A stretch of 48,294 nt of DNA from JBDRRP01 sp964446485 (GTDB lineage Bacteria; Desulfobacterota; Desulfobacteria; Desulfobacterales; JBDRRP01). The notes under the pieces are model-generated. The model worked only from the letters and a program-made list of their open reading frames with translations. It had not been told where the DNA came from and did not search any database. The stretch spans positions 1 to 48,294 of the forward strand of contig CAYUOU010000027.1 in assembly GCA_964446485.1 (NCBI GenBank), read 5' to 3'. This document shows, piece by piece, positions 12,201 to 18,589 of this stretch (position 1 is its first letter; every line of letters starts with the position of its first letter). Made by a program: the position numbers and the translations under genes.

Positions 12201-15200
12201 CGGCGCTCACCAGATCGTCGCCTGAAATGCCGCCGAATCCGTCTACGGTGCTCTCATCAATCAGCCCCAGCGTGATCATCCGGTCAAGCGACGTGAGAGA
12301 ACTCAAGGGGAGCGCTCCCGTGTCATCAAGATTCTTCAAATCCATGAATGCGGCGGCGGGCAGAATGTCCGACGGGGCGATGAGTCCCGCGGTGATGAGC
12401 TGGGAAAGCGCGACCACATCGGCATCGATGAGGTCGTCCTTGTCGATCTGGGCGTCCGTACGTAAATGGGAAGGTTCAACGACACCCTGGCGGACCAGCG
12501 CCGTCAATGTGGCGATCCCCGTGCTGAGAAGCGAGGGGTCCGTGTCGTCGGTGAGAATCACGGCATCGCTTTCGGCCCCGGTCACCAATCCGTTTTCCGT
12601 CACCAGCGCCATATCGAAGATGTCGCTGCGATGAATTCGTTCCGTTGTCACGGCGGTAACGGTGTCCGCCAGATGCGTCTCGTCCACGAGACCCGCGGTG
12701 ATCAGCTGATCCAGCGGCAGGAGATCCGAGAGCACCAGGTCGCGAAGGGAAACGTCGTCGCCATCAACCAGGTTGAACGCGTTCAAATCCGCTGTGGTGA
12801 TCAGGCCCGAGCCGGTCAGGGCAGCAGCGCTGAGGGTCGCCTCGGCGTCGAAATCGTTTCTGTCGAGAACGCCATCATTTATCAGGTCCGCCAGCAGGCC
12901 GAAATTCCGGACGATGAGATCGTCAATGCTCAGCAGTCCCAAATCGACCAAGTCGCCGATGTAAACGATCTCGGTAAGATCGTAGAGGTAGACCTCGTAG
13001 GCGGTGATGTAATTGTTGAGGTCTCCGAACTCGAACAGGTCGGATCGTTCCAGAGCACGAATGTCCAGCCCCATGGCCGGATCCGCCAGATCGGCATCGT
13101 CGAGGAAATCCGAAGCGATGAGGTCGACCAGGGAAACGGTAGCGTCATCAAGCGCCGCAAAGCTGTAAAGGGGAATCGTGTCGGTGTAGGCGTCATCGAT
13201 GTCGAGGGGGGCGAACGTGCTTTCCAGATCCGCTACGGTGAGGTCGATGTTGGTGAAGTCGAAAACGTCGACGAATTCCGCCGTCACATAGTCCGAAAGC
13301 GTCACGTCATATAAAATGGAAGAGAGCAGCGTGTTCAGCGGCACCGCACCCACGTAGACGAACCAGTCCAGTTCCCCGTCCTCGAAGAGAGGTACGGTCT
13401 CCATGGCGTCGTTAAGGACCGTGATGGCTTCCAGCGCACCCTGCTCGAAAACTTTGTTGATGAATGCATCGGTCCGGAGCAAGCCGCGGCGGACCATTTC
13501 TTCGAAGGGGCTGCGGGGGTCGAGGAGCAGGTCTTCGATGGGCACGGTGTCGTCGTCATCGGCATCCAGTCCGCTGTCAGCCACGTACTGGGTGCTCACC
13601 ACGTCGGAATCCATGAGGGTGTCGAGATCGACAGAGGTATTGGCTGCCAGATGGGAGATATCGACCAGGCCGGCCTCTTCGAGCTGGCGCAGGGTGACGA
13701 CGCTGTCATCCCACAAGTCGTCGGGATCCACGACACCGTTTTCAACCAGTTCATCAAGGGTCACCAGGCCGGCGTCGATGAGGGATTCCAGGTCAATGGC
13801 ATTGTCGGTGCCGAGACCGGCGGCGGCCAGCGCGTGATCGCCGACGACGTCTGCCGCCAGAAGATCCGACACCAGTAGATGGGTGGTGTCGAGATGGGCG
13901 GCGCTGACCATGCCCTCATCCACGAGTGCGCCCAGGCTCACCAGCCCTAATGCGACGAGATCCGACACCGCCACCACATCCGGGTTGCCGGACTGCACCA
14001 GGTCGTTGTTGTCCAGTTTGTTGGGTGTCACCAGTCCGGCGGCAAGGAGATCGTTTTCAGAAACGGTGAGGGCCGCGATGTCAAAATCCGTTTGGGATAG
14101 CAGCCCCGACGCGATGAGTTCCCCGAGCGTCGCGAGACTGGCAGCGGTGATGTCCGCGATGGCCGCCACGTCCTTGCCCTGGGCGTTCTGGGTGGTGACC
14201 GGGCCGAGCAACGGGGTTTCCACCAGGTCGGAGGCCAGCAGGTCCTCCCGATCCACCGTCCCCATAACGAAGACATCGTCCAGGAGGACCGACGACAGGT
14301 CGGCCTGCAGATCGCCCTCGTCGATGAGGCCAAAACGGAGCAGGTCCCGAAGGGTCAGATCGGTTTCGGCGACCAGGCTGTCGATGGCAACCGCATCCCC
14401 GTGAACCACCAGGCCGAAGTCCGCGTCCAGGGCCTCGGCGAAGCCCGTTGAGAATCCAAAATCGTCCAGGTCGGCGAGGGGCAGGTCGGCCAGGTTTTCC
14501 CGAGCTAGTTGCCCCAGATCGATGAGATCGCCCAGGGTAAGATACCCGTCGGCGACGACGCCCTCGGCAGTGCGCCGCTCCAGAAGGCTGGCGTCGATGA
14601 CCTTGGCGTCGGTGACGACGTCGGCGTCAACGGTGCCCAGGGGGCGCACGTCGTTGTGGTCGATGAGTCCAAAGTAGATAAGATGGTGCAGCTGGACCGG
14701 CGTGCCGGCCAGCAGGGCGTCCAGGTCGATGATGGCGCCTTCGCCGATGAGGCCATCAAAACCACTAATGAATCCGGCGATATCCGATGCCAGCAGTTCG
14801 TCCACAACCACCTGGGCCGGGGTGAGCAGACCGTCCCGGACCAGATCGCCCAGGTCGGCGAGGCCGGATTCGATCAGTCCGGGCAGGTCGATTTCATCCA
14901 GCACCAGGTCGGAGAGTGAGACCAGGCTTTTGTTGACGAGGGTCTCGAGACTCACCAGGCCGGCGTTCAGGAGTGCCTCCAGGTTCAGGCTGTTCGCCAG
15001 TAGATCGGCGGCATCGACCAGAGCGCCGTCAACCAGTTCGCTGATTTCCGCAACGCCCGAGCTGAGCAGTTCGGACAATGGGAGGTAGACCGCGCCGGCA
15101 AAATCGCTCACATCGATCAAACCGGCCGCCACGAGTTCCTCGAGGCTGACGACTCCGGAATTGGCGAGGTCGTGAAGGGAAACGTTGTCAGCGAGGTCGA

Positions 15201-18200
15201 TGAGATCGTTGAATTCCAGTTCGAACGTATTGGCCAGCTCCGCGGCGAGGATGTCCGCCACTGGTATGGCCACATCGAGAAAATCGTCGATGTCCACGAG
15301 GGCTTCGTCGATGGCTTCTGAGAGATCGGCGATCCCACCGAGGATCAGGGCAGCCGCGTCCACTGGCGTCGAACCCAGGAAGTCGCCGGCGTCGACGAGG
15401 CCTTCCTGGAGCAGCCCGGCAAGGGAGGCGGCGGGGTCGGGGTCGTTCAGCAGATCGGTGATGTCGACCCGGGTGGCGTCGAGAAAATCCGTGGCCGTCA
15501 CCAGCCCCTGGCTCACCAGGTCCTGGAGGGATGCCGTGCCTTCGTCGATGAGCTCGGTGATGCCCAGGGCATCGAGGTCGATGTCGCCCAACCCCAGGAG
15601 GCCATTGTCAAAGAGATAGTCCAAGGTGGCGTTGGTCAGCCCACTGGAAAGCAGGTCGTCCAGAGGGACCAAGTCTTCCACGCTTGCCTGGCTGACCAGG
15701 TCAAGGCCCAAATCGGCCACGTTGGTGGCGGCCAGGTTGATGTCACGGATAAATCCCAGCTTGCCCACCAGCGACCCGGCCGTCACGATGCCCGCCTGGG
15801 CCAGTTCCCCGAAGGTGACAAGGCCAAGGTCGATGAGGTCGTCGAGGTTCACCGCGTTCCCGGGGCCCACTAGATCGTTGGCGTCCAGAGCACGCGGACC
15901 GATGATGCCCGCATCGATCAACACCGAGGCATCGATGCTGTTCCAGTTTTCTACGGAATCCGCACCCAACACACCGGCGTTCCAGAGATCGGCGAGGGTG
16001 GCATGACTCCCATCCAAAAGATCGTCCGGGTCGATCCGGTCACCGATTTGAATGAGGCCTTCACTGTCCAGCAGTGCGGGAGTAACGAGGCCCAGGGCGT
16101 CCAGATCGCGAAGGCTCAAGTCGCCAAGGTCGATGGCGAAGTCCAGGGGAACGTTGAGCACCATTGTGGCCGCATCGTATGTCACCGCATCGCCGTCGGG
16201 AAGCAGACCGGAGGCCGTCACCGCTGAAACGAAATCCTGCAGGCTGTGCATTTCGGAAAAATCGAGCCGCTGCAAGACTGCCATGTCGAACACCGTGCCC
16301 AGATCCACAACGTCGGCAAGTGATGCATCGATAAACGGAATATCGACATTGAAGCTGCTGTGACCAACCAGCGGGGCCAGGAAATCATCCCGGAGCGCCG
16401 TCAGTGTATCCTGAATGTCGGTGAGACGCAGTCCGGCAAACGGCGAGAAGGCGTCGAGATTTGAGCCTGTGGCGGCAACGGCAGTGGTCCCCCGCCCGCC
16501 GTCGGCGGAGAGAAAGAGGTCGCCGGCGATGTCGATGGCGCCCGGGGGACCCGGGTTCACGTCGACGCCGGCCAGCGTCGCGGTGATGGGCAGGTTCAGG
16601 GTGACACCGCTCACCGAATCTCCCAGCGGATCGTAGGTGACGGCAACCGCGTCGTCGGCGGTGAGAAGATCCAGATGGACATCAAGGTCGATGTCGCCCG
16701 TGCCGAAGACCGGATGCCCGGCGGCGGCTTCCAGATCACCGATGCGAAGGGGGATTACCAGGTCCGAATCAGTGAGCGTGGCATCCAGATTCAATTGTTG
16801 GACATCGAACCCATAGTCGGCACCGTTGGCGGACCAGTCCAGGGTCAGTGTAAAAGCGAAGGCGGCGTCGACGGTGGCGGCTCGGTCTGATAGCGCCGGG
16901 CCAATGCCGTCGACGGCTTCACCCAGCCCCACGGGGATGAACGTATCGTACGTGGCGGTGCCGTCAAAGGAAATGGTGATGCCGCTGATCCAGTCGTGGG
17001 TGCCGGCGTAGGTAAGTTCGGAAAACGGAATGTCATGGGCCGCGCCGCCCAGGAGATCGTCCAGCCAGGAGCCCCTCAGGTGGGAAATGAAAGTGCCGAT
17101 TTCGAAGCGCGTATCCGAACCGAGCACCTGAATGGGAGCGAGGTATTCGCTGAGGGCGGTGCCCATGTCGAAGTAATCTCGGATACCGAAAAGATCGTCG
17201 ATGGTGACGCCGGTGCCGGGCAGCATTTGGCCTGTCAGGGTGGGTTCGCCCAGAAGGAGATCGCTCAGCAGCTGGTCCGTATAGGAGGCAAGTCCTTCCA
17301 CGGACTGCGCCATGCGATTGGAATCCGCCGTGGTCCGATGAAATGCACTGCCTACCGGGAGGTCTGCGGCGACAAGTTGAAGAGCGCCGGGCTGTTCCAC
17401 CACCTCGAAATACACACCGCCACCCGCCAAGTCGAAATCCCCCACAACCTCGTCGAAACCTCCCGAGAGGGTGTCAAAGGTCAGGAACTCGAACGTGTCT
17501 CCAGGCGTTGGAACGAAACCGTCTAACAGGGATATGCGCAGCGTGCCGCCGAGGGCCGCATTGCCGGTGACAATGATCTGGTCGTACCCATCCGGGTCGC
17601 CGGCGGCACCGATCCCGGCTATCTCGATATCAATCAGGCCAACGGTGTCGGCCCCGGTCAGGCTGTCGGGGGGTTCCGGCGCAAGAAGGTCGGCATCGCC
17701 CGCCGACACCGTGAGATCACCGTCGATGGTGATGATACCCGGGGAGTGGCCCGGGCTGAGTGTTCCACGCAGAAGAACATCACCGGTGAGTGTGCCGCTG
17801 CCCACGAGGCGCTGGCCGGTGTCAACACGAAGGCCTACACCTGGGGCGCCGGCGTCGGCGCGCTCCACATCATCGGACGTCACATTCAGTGGCGTGTGTA
17901 AGGATAGACTGTCATTATTGTCGTCGTTCGTAGCGCCGATGTCCATTACCGGCGCGTCAGAAGAAGCAGGGTTCGCCGGGGGGTCGGTGGCGTCGGAGAA
18001 GTGATCATACACCGATTTGCAAAGCCGACTGTCGGCCAGTTCCTGAGGCCTTAGTAGGCCTTGAGAATCATCAGAAACCGTCTCGAGCGAAAGCGTTGCT
18101 GAAAGATCCAATTCCTCGACAGCAACACGATCGGTCTCTGTCGAAGTAACATCTTCAGGATGCGGATTCCCCTCGGCACCCACGGCGTCGTCACCAGCCG

Positions 18201-18468
18201 TCACGTCCGGCTGCTCGATGTCAAAAAGGCCGCTGAGTGCCAGTGACGGGTCGTAATCGGCGACATGCTCACTCGGCGCAGTATCGGGAAGGGTTTGACC
18301 CGGGCGGAGGCTTTCTTCAAGCGGTGGGGTCGGCGGTAGATCTATCAGGGGATCCGGGGCGCTCGGTGCAATGGTCTCCAAAGCGACGGCCAGGGATTCC
18401 GCGGATAAGAGTATCCTCGGTTCCAGGGCTTCCAATTCATATGGGCTTTGTGATGAAGACCGTTTCAC
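220..18468 (-). CDS. Giant LEPR-XLL repetitive surface protein with RTX block, 3'-truncated
   Basis: 6082 codons without a stop. The start is GTG at 18468, preceded by AAGGCGG seven bases upstream; no other in-frame start lies before the upstream stop. Residues 8-22 carry LEALEPRILLS, the LEPR-XLL N-terminal motif of very large repetitive exported proteins; no ordinary Sec signal peptide is visible. Layout (approximate): 30-210 acidic linker; 213-385 beta-rich segment resembling autotransporter-associated strands (LSPGHSPG); 780-2500 and 3830-4200 Leu/Asp 11-residue repeats; 2500-3830 and 4200-5540 related beta-rich regions; EF-hand-like loops near 4836 (DADGNGVIEKDD) and 5399 (DINDDGRIHPSE); RTX nonapeptides 5545-5660; beta-rich tail. 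Almost no cysteine. Expected role: calcium-stabilised surface adhesin or matrix protein, exported by the genes just upstream. The C-terminus is probably lost at the junction near base 220, since the last residues (ECC) derive from foreign sequence. Confidence 0.93.
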   Translation of the reverse strand: MKRSSSQSPYELEALEPRILLSAESLAVALETIAPSAPDPLIDLPPTPPLEESLRPGQTLPDTAPSEHVADYDPSLALSGLFDIEQPDVTAGDDAVGAEGNPHPEDVTSTETDRVAVEELDLSATLSLETVSDDSQGLLRPQELADSRLCKSVYDHFSDATDPPANPASSDAPVMDIGATNDDNNDSLSLHTPLNVTSDDVERADAGAPGVGLRVDTGQRLVGSGTLTGDVLLRGTLSPGHSPGIITIDGDLTVSAGDADLLAPEPPDSLTGADTVGLIDIEIAGIGAAGDPDGYDQIIVTGNAALGGTLRISLLDGFVPTPGDTFEFLTFDTLSGGFDEVVGDFDLAGGGVYFEVVEQPGALQLVAADLPVGSAFHRTTADSNRMAQSVEGLASYTDQLLSDLLLGEPTLTGQMLPGTGVTIDDLFGIRDYFDMGTALSEYLAPIQVLGSDTRFEIGTFISHLRGSWLDDLLGGAAHDIPFSELTYAGTHDWISGITISFDGTATYDTFIPVGLGEAVDGIGPALSDRAATVDAAFAFTLTLDWSANGADYGFDVQQLNLDATLTDSDLVIPLRIGDLEAAAGHPVFGTGDIDLDVHLDLLTADDAVAVTYDPLGDSVSGVTLNLPITATLAGVDVNPGPPGAIDIAGDLFLSADGGRGTTAVAATGSNLDAFSPFAGLRLTDIQDTLTALRDDFLAPLVGHSSFNVDIPFIDASLADVVDLGTVFDMAVLQRLDFSEMHSLQDFVSAVTASGLLPDGDAVTYDAATMVLNVPLDFAIDLGDLSLRDLDALGLVTPALLDSEGLIQIGDRIDPDDLLDGSHATLADLWNAGVLGADSVENWNSIDASVLIDAGIIGPRALDANDLVGPGNAVNLDDLIDLGLVTFGELAQAGIVTAGSLVGKLGFIRDINLAATNVADLGLDLVSQASVEDLVPLDDLLSSGLTNATLDYLFDNGLLGLGDIDLDALGITELIDEGTASLQDLVSQGLVTATDFLDATRVDITDLLNDPDPAASLAGLLQEGLVDAGDFLGSTPVDAAALILGGIADLSEAIDEALVDIDDFLDVAIPVADILAAELANTFELEFNDLIDLADNVSLHDLANSGVVSLEELVAAGLIDVSDFAGAVYLPLSELLSSGVAEISELVDGALVDAADLLANSLNLEALLNAGLVSLETLVNKSLVSLSDLVLDEIDLPGLIESGLADLGDLVRDGLLTPAQVVVDELLASDIAGFISGFDGLIGEGAIIDLDALLAGTPVQLHHLIYFGLIDHNDVRPLGTVDADVVTDAKVIDASLLERRTAEGVVADGYLTLGDLIDLGQLARENLADLPLADLDDFGFSTGFAEALDADFGLVVHGDAVAIDSLVAETDLTLRDLLRFGLIDEGDLQADLSSVLLDDVFVMGTVDREDLLASDLVETPLLGPVTTQNAQGKDVAAIADITAASLATLGELIASGLLSQTDFDIAALTVSENDLLAAGLVTPNKLDNNDLVQSGNPDVVAVSDLVALGLVSLGALVDEGMVSAAHLDTTHLLVSDLLAADVVGDHALAAAGLGTDNAIDLESLIDAGLVTLDELVENGVVDPDDLWDDSVVTLRQLEEAGLVDISHLAANTSVDLDTLMDSDVVSTQYVADSGLDADDDDTVPIEDLLLDPRSPFEEMVRRGLLRTDAFINKVFEQGALEAITVLNDAMETVPLFEDGELDWFVYVGAVPLNTLLSSILYDVTLSDYVTAEFVDVFDFTNIDLTVADLESTFAPLDIDDAYTDTIPLYSFAALDDATVSLVDLIASDFLDDADLADPAMGLDIRALERSDLFEFGDLNNYITAYEVYLYDLTEIVYIGDLVDLGLLSIDDLIVRNFGLLADLINDGVLDRNDFDAEATLSAAALTGSGLITTADLNAFNLVDGDDVSLRDLVLSDLLPLDQLITAGLVDETHLADTVTAVTTERIHRSDIFDMALVTENGLVTGAESDAVILTDDTDPSLLSTGIATLTALVRQGVVEPSHLRTDAQIDKDDLIDADVVALSQLITAGLIAPSDILPAAAFMDLKNLDDTGALPLSSLTSLDRMITLGLIDESTVDGFGGISGDDLVSAGLATEDALVDAGLFGTHIDLASLISTGLVTVDELKDAGLDDRSGRVALADLLDAAPALTTLTDLQAAGVVNDSVAVADLLDAGLVSLTELMEDGVDKALLLATALPDPVTEQELIDAELFTPRVPVAELVDAGLATVSELVSGGLVSGDIDLRELITLNLVSGEQLVDAGILSQANLDAENFLDAYLVSLLTTDVSFQDGTGALVSLVDLAAYGFFDADIARADLIASGLTDGAALDAGGFLGIDPINPRALIASALVTEDALAAKGLITGSLHRDDILAAPLSIVAADLIDAGLLADRIDAQRLVAAGLVTDLSVLDGAGLLPEPLIARSDLDDLGTVGYDSLDLDPISIDRLLAAGLVDADGRVDLDELLDTYISGLGAPLIRAADLARMGLIDADDLDGYDPDVFGLSGHEVSLAGDYGVGLVGLVSDAQATLDVSVAGTMDVIFDLDDGSGAPGDDSFSASIGDMSLTAGVSFIVTDLDVPARLGLIGVTLASLPGASSHVSVSLTRTVILDGDGNPGTTGDRVFAVDDLVNGVVDPVVSTDLSGNADAALQGIAVDTGLGGLGVARGTTFHFSVDDLGASPSDSGYITMSIVDLPGIFRVYEFLRLDDLMATILRARDYILEAFDQLPFFVTDPNSPIYEDHQDVTIPIIEKTPRELLGFLGEINDAIDRTMRALLDPENDLQKLIGFIMDKLGLDLETDGDVFSVAIQAGVLVMSLKLEEEFEESLPFEFDLAAFTGLLGGVAGLDGIGDLVDLEGSGIVTVKAFADVQLKAGVDASGRGDGSPVDIFLFDWDDATQSGTRAAAGFKLLAQDISLGFEVFDAIGLRTNDAGLDWDRDGVGGNDGILYTTSATIDADGDASTNPELIDPDDRSDFVTVAFVLDQQSGTGVTDDGRYRFDETLIGDNVVFTGVDGGLELFMPLTIDVFGTEIDLSTPLWMRTNPAYDNNPIYNTDHNVGLEQIFLHLFSLDGAGTDDPVLIDGPDFNAVLGDLVDSVIKGLLEDLAALIGNLKAEFLSASFFDLEIPGTGRTIASFVEGAASADNGLPGVATATGLEAFLDIDTYVLAYLETVTWIGENSVATGHISVADIWSGLADFLRDHWMITLPGIGAQGLPGFFTVGTVGDELTLSVDIPYTISDTLPIDLGTDLDASGLSFDAALDVAFDISTGLSFDVTVDLTGKNSSFDFNEIFLSAAVSANDIDLGISYETIELTTHVGSDYGDIDLAFGGSIYQSGGSLVFDHAHNKAGDATFNNGVTIYLPLAIVIDGVPGVLELGHIQFGDDDFYDGELDPGFSVDLQNIGGILTEAAYLVLDFLGQEITDLKGDLVPIYDPVDGSEISSGNDFLSSTIPGTDVSLNRVLGLDNLMNLGEYIRHYLRPHLGDTGFERDAAIPLGNPGAAGESGTNYYGPSGPTLGGFFDYLQAYWIPTLGGEAGGLSWDPIMDGGDVVGVDLTFTQDFPFERVIGFNFGEEAESIGLSVDGDMEINLAVNIDLAMGLSFNWDTDTVDFDIDHLNFDAHASADDIVVGAEIGPLRVALGSDDCEKGRLALDLGASMTYIDEVFDFTPTPNTASENNNFIDAYLPVYASLGDVTFGGCHDPPRLMLSGTIFPSAGGPELSFSQENMDQLLDFSDFNLGSLIAVIQSTLDWLGDFTNSDFMSYEVPIIGKTLGELFDFASSFTDKVVSNIDFERINSVQDFIEQFTDAGILPPGLDVVYDPVSRALTLPVNFGFDFNDLNLRTLQNLGDIDYGQLLDLGAIDPDALFNKDTILGGLLDMLATPLDELARWDLVDADFFNPSKTISIAELEALELIEPGALAGGSILLTDLLTSEDVSVDLQTLFETDLLSAADFVAGGRIDFDDLMASRLISLGDLVSRGVTLYDAAGAVVEDPAAAATVDLASLLGQTAYSLTDAIAMGFLSEELFDLTTSISIADLETAELIEEDALDSLGLTNIYLGSLLASDLVSVTLTDLLDAGLVTRSDVGEFDLTTVLTIADLETDGIIDEGALDDLGDATITLGDLLDSDLVNVDVMDLVTEGLINSGDVITSLGSVAGQALDFEGFDLPELVDMGMLTQGDIVDFEYDLISIKDLPIDLGIDLGDVLELGFTTTADAEVTVEAGFEWVVDFDGLTGEEGVQFLINNARVAGRASLALTDPQMLARLGFIEMTAGGPGSGLELFAEAIITLDEDGDLSTDNDRQFSFTDLVTGGLIDHFVFDFTGFGEARLIGINVEPDIPGLNETGLNAAELSITIPDILNWDVVEVVTQGEATEAEIDAHLGQDHVVIVLPDFGDAFSIREMDFAAIIQAIRTGVEFIESALEDTSFYDAQIPIINRRISEAFTFVEDLLDKIELAAEDPAAVLQEVEALIEDALGITDTSAFGLSLDGNTVLKVHIEWDKFLSDFLDEEFMNLSFSFNLGDFIALFSGGDSSIGGGWDFINELVAGGANISWDAFVEIVVDIGIDFSDILEGDVDFFIYDHDDKGNSDPADDTGTRVTIGLKVEGTDLELMFNPFGIGVTGGSAHLGVLNYDNGHQYYTTGARVTSADFATFTMGIDQQSGPDDDGRFHFFSEDIGDNFAYDLKGGFDIYLPLQIPLLPVAPLHVYTNNQPDPAGLGEGALLEALRRLAGTSSASSPQAVIVELPAITVPEFSLLSILNDPSYILDGVDWALGAVQDVLGSSLAQDIPLVGDKLYKAATFLRDLRTGFLADLREKLSGPGAAIKYIRDSMWDVFGPSTLNILRDADGNGVIEKDDIGVGWYDENGDFIKDWKEGERVPGDGYVYDANGDYLPGETTAPTGGMKIDADADAIQFDIPLGGVAFGTGIDIPLDIDVPAFGLQVDGGFAVELSWSYEFSMGLSVEDGFYLGTNDKDAPGDPELEVEIGAFLDGEPLNNAQVTPFYAEGKLLFFILSVEDIDRDDDRPGFQPSGVFGFLEVDLIGDGDTGRMTLNRIITSSVSDIFHVNLGIEATLNLTLTLDIGDVGLPRLKADFVASWAWDLENGAEDPEIDLYNLRIEVGTFITDVLKPITDKISDILMPFKPIVDVLLTEISGLDVLVDPPNLLGLINLIARTFGYSELPEGFFNAVRSMIEIVDQVDAMIGTEGEILLGDIMGLGTDNVRARQAESALPAGLQSFMDRLTSDSTGGESQATGVQSGGSSTDRSGFEIVDYILDISNWMKLITGGDAILFTYELPYLEYELTFRQGIATITAGPAVINVYAVGGFNIGADLGFGYDTYGIKKAIQTGNWWQAFDGFYIADWGITSGVEKDELTFGLEIGLEATLWLLLVEAGLGGVVGFEAGLDLQDINDDGRIHPSELATMWTYTGNDAPGGLLNIINLHGRVYFEAYVFVDVGISIPIVGKIMKRVVDWTIFDITIAEWEYNAPKVQPVLAHDEGGELVIHTGKRAGQREYLDTDDGGEQVTITGNASSITVAYDEWEQTYTGSFTKVVADGGAGDDVFDASGLSGVAVAFDGGIGDDRLTAGSGAAAELIGGDGDDTLSAVQATGMVIIDGGAGDDRITGGTGATNTITGGDGDDRIVAGDGDDIIDGGAGLDSLTGMGGNDTYIFASGFGEDRFRDIDGSTVIDLSAVSDDTTVTISSNSITINTASEELRLGRAQVTQLILGTGYDTLLISDLPEGTIEIVDSGGGSHTTFTFSRNTNNKADGIISFLDSDGAFDEVIFENIFGIEADGSLDDIIVINDHEIRNGKWSGDTILNARDVFRFTDDVEQITLVAREGVVDSLTTETTYFPINLTVSTTVGTATLGATDVFISAQNLTIRPNTTGGSMHLDGDDIVIDVVEDAVLDTSVHATGDFYIDADSIGTQLGSASPLVRDSADALGIILHEIDAHDLNWDIRVSSMEVNAQINAISDGNLVVYTANTPAQAYIDLNVDITSASGDNRDNLGGGIMRFVAEGVIRMDNGMRFEGAGSHLILAADNITNEHYAGSNRIETTVGGITVLTRDEGVAAGSEIVIEETDSLVVIECC
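1500..1830 (-). repeat. RTX calcium-binding nonapeptide block
   Basis: About residues 5545-5660 of the giant protein show repeated GGxGxDxΦx units (GGAGDDVF, GGIGDDRL, GGDGDDTL, GGAGDDRI, GGDGDDRI, GAGLDSL, GMGGNDTYIF). Such repeats fold into a parallel beta roll on binding Ca2+ outside the cell. At DNA level the block is rich in repeated gccgccgtcg-type words. Confidence 0.93.
5870..6985 (-). repeat. Second block of 11-residue Leu/Asp repeats
   Basis: Residues about 3830-4200 of the giant protein repeat the pattern of the larger block: ILLTDLLTSED, IDFDDLMASRL, ISLGDLVSRGV. It follows the same lead-in (a PIIGKTL helix, then a stretch reading DFNDLNLRTL) that precedes block 1, so it is part of a large internal duplication. 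Confidence 0.85.
10960..16130 (-). repeat. Main block of degenerate 11-residue Leu/Asp repeats (about 1,720 residues)
   Basis: Residues about 780-2500 of the giant protein are built from tandem units of 11-12 residues with the pattern x-Φ-x-[DE]-L-Φ-x-x-G-Φ-Φ, for example DLESLIDAGLV, TLDELVENGVV and SLTELMEDGV. At that period the block would hold on the order of 140-150 units. The units are diverged, so the DNA is not a simple tandem repeat. Spacing of the leucines suggests short amphipathic helices packed as a solenoid (inference). I cannot assign it to a named repeat family. Confidence 0.88.
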
Positions 18469-18475
18469 CCGACCA

Positions 18476-18482
18476 CCGCCTT
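18476..18482 (-). promoter_or_regulatory. Ribosome binding site of the giant gene
   Basis: AAGGCGG, one mismatch from AAGGAGG, lies seven bases before the GTG start at 18468. It sits 20-26 bases past the 3' end of the riboswitch aptamer, so aptamer folding could affect its access. Confidence 0.6.
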
Positions 18483-18501
18483 GGAAAGACAGAAAAAGAA
18501 A

Positions 18502-18589
18502 TGCGGCAGCTCCGGCGATCTTGTCCCGGGATAGGATTTAGATCCGTGGCTTTGCGTCACCGTCTTTCGACGGTTTTGCCTTTTTCGCA
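18502..18589 (-). ncRNA. Cyclic di-GMP-I (GEMM-I) riboswitch aptamer
   Basis: The minus strand reads in order: TGCG (5' P1 strand), AAAAAGGCAAAACC, a GTC-GAAA-GAC hairpin with GNRA tetraloop, GACGCAAAGCC, an ACGGATCT segment, a second irregular stem, GCCGGAGC, then TGCCGCA, whose CGCA closes P1. This matches the GEMM-I consensus (GGCAAACC ... GAAA ... GGACGCAAAGCC ... GCCGG). Using Vibrio Vc2 numbering from memory, the ligand-contacting bases are present: G20 at 18579, A47 at 18552, C92 at about 18506. G at position 20 predicts c-di-GMP rather than the 3',3'-cGAMP sensed by G20A variants known in Geobacter. The aptamer ends about 33 bases before the giant gene's GTG. A U-rich tract (18501-18485) follows, but I see no strong terminator stem, so control could be translational. 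Confidence 0.92.
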
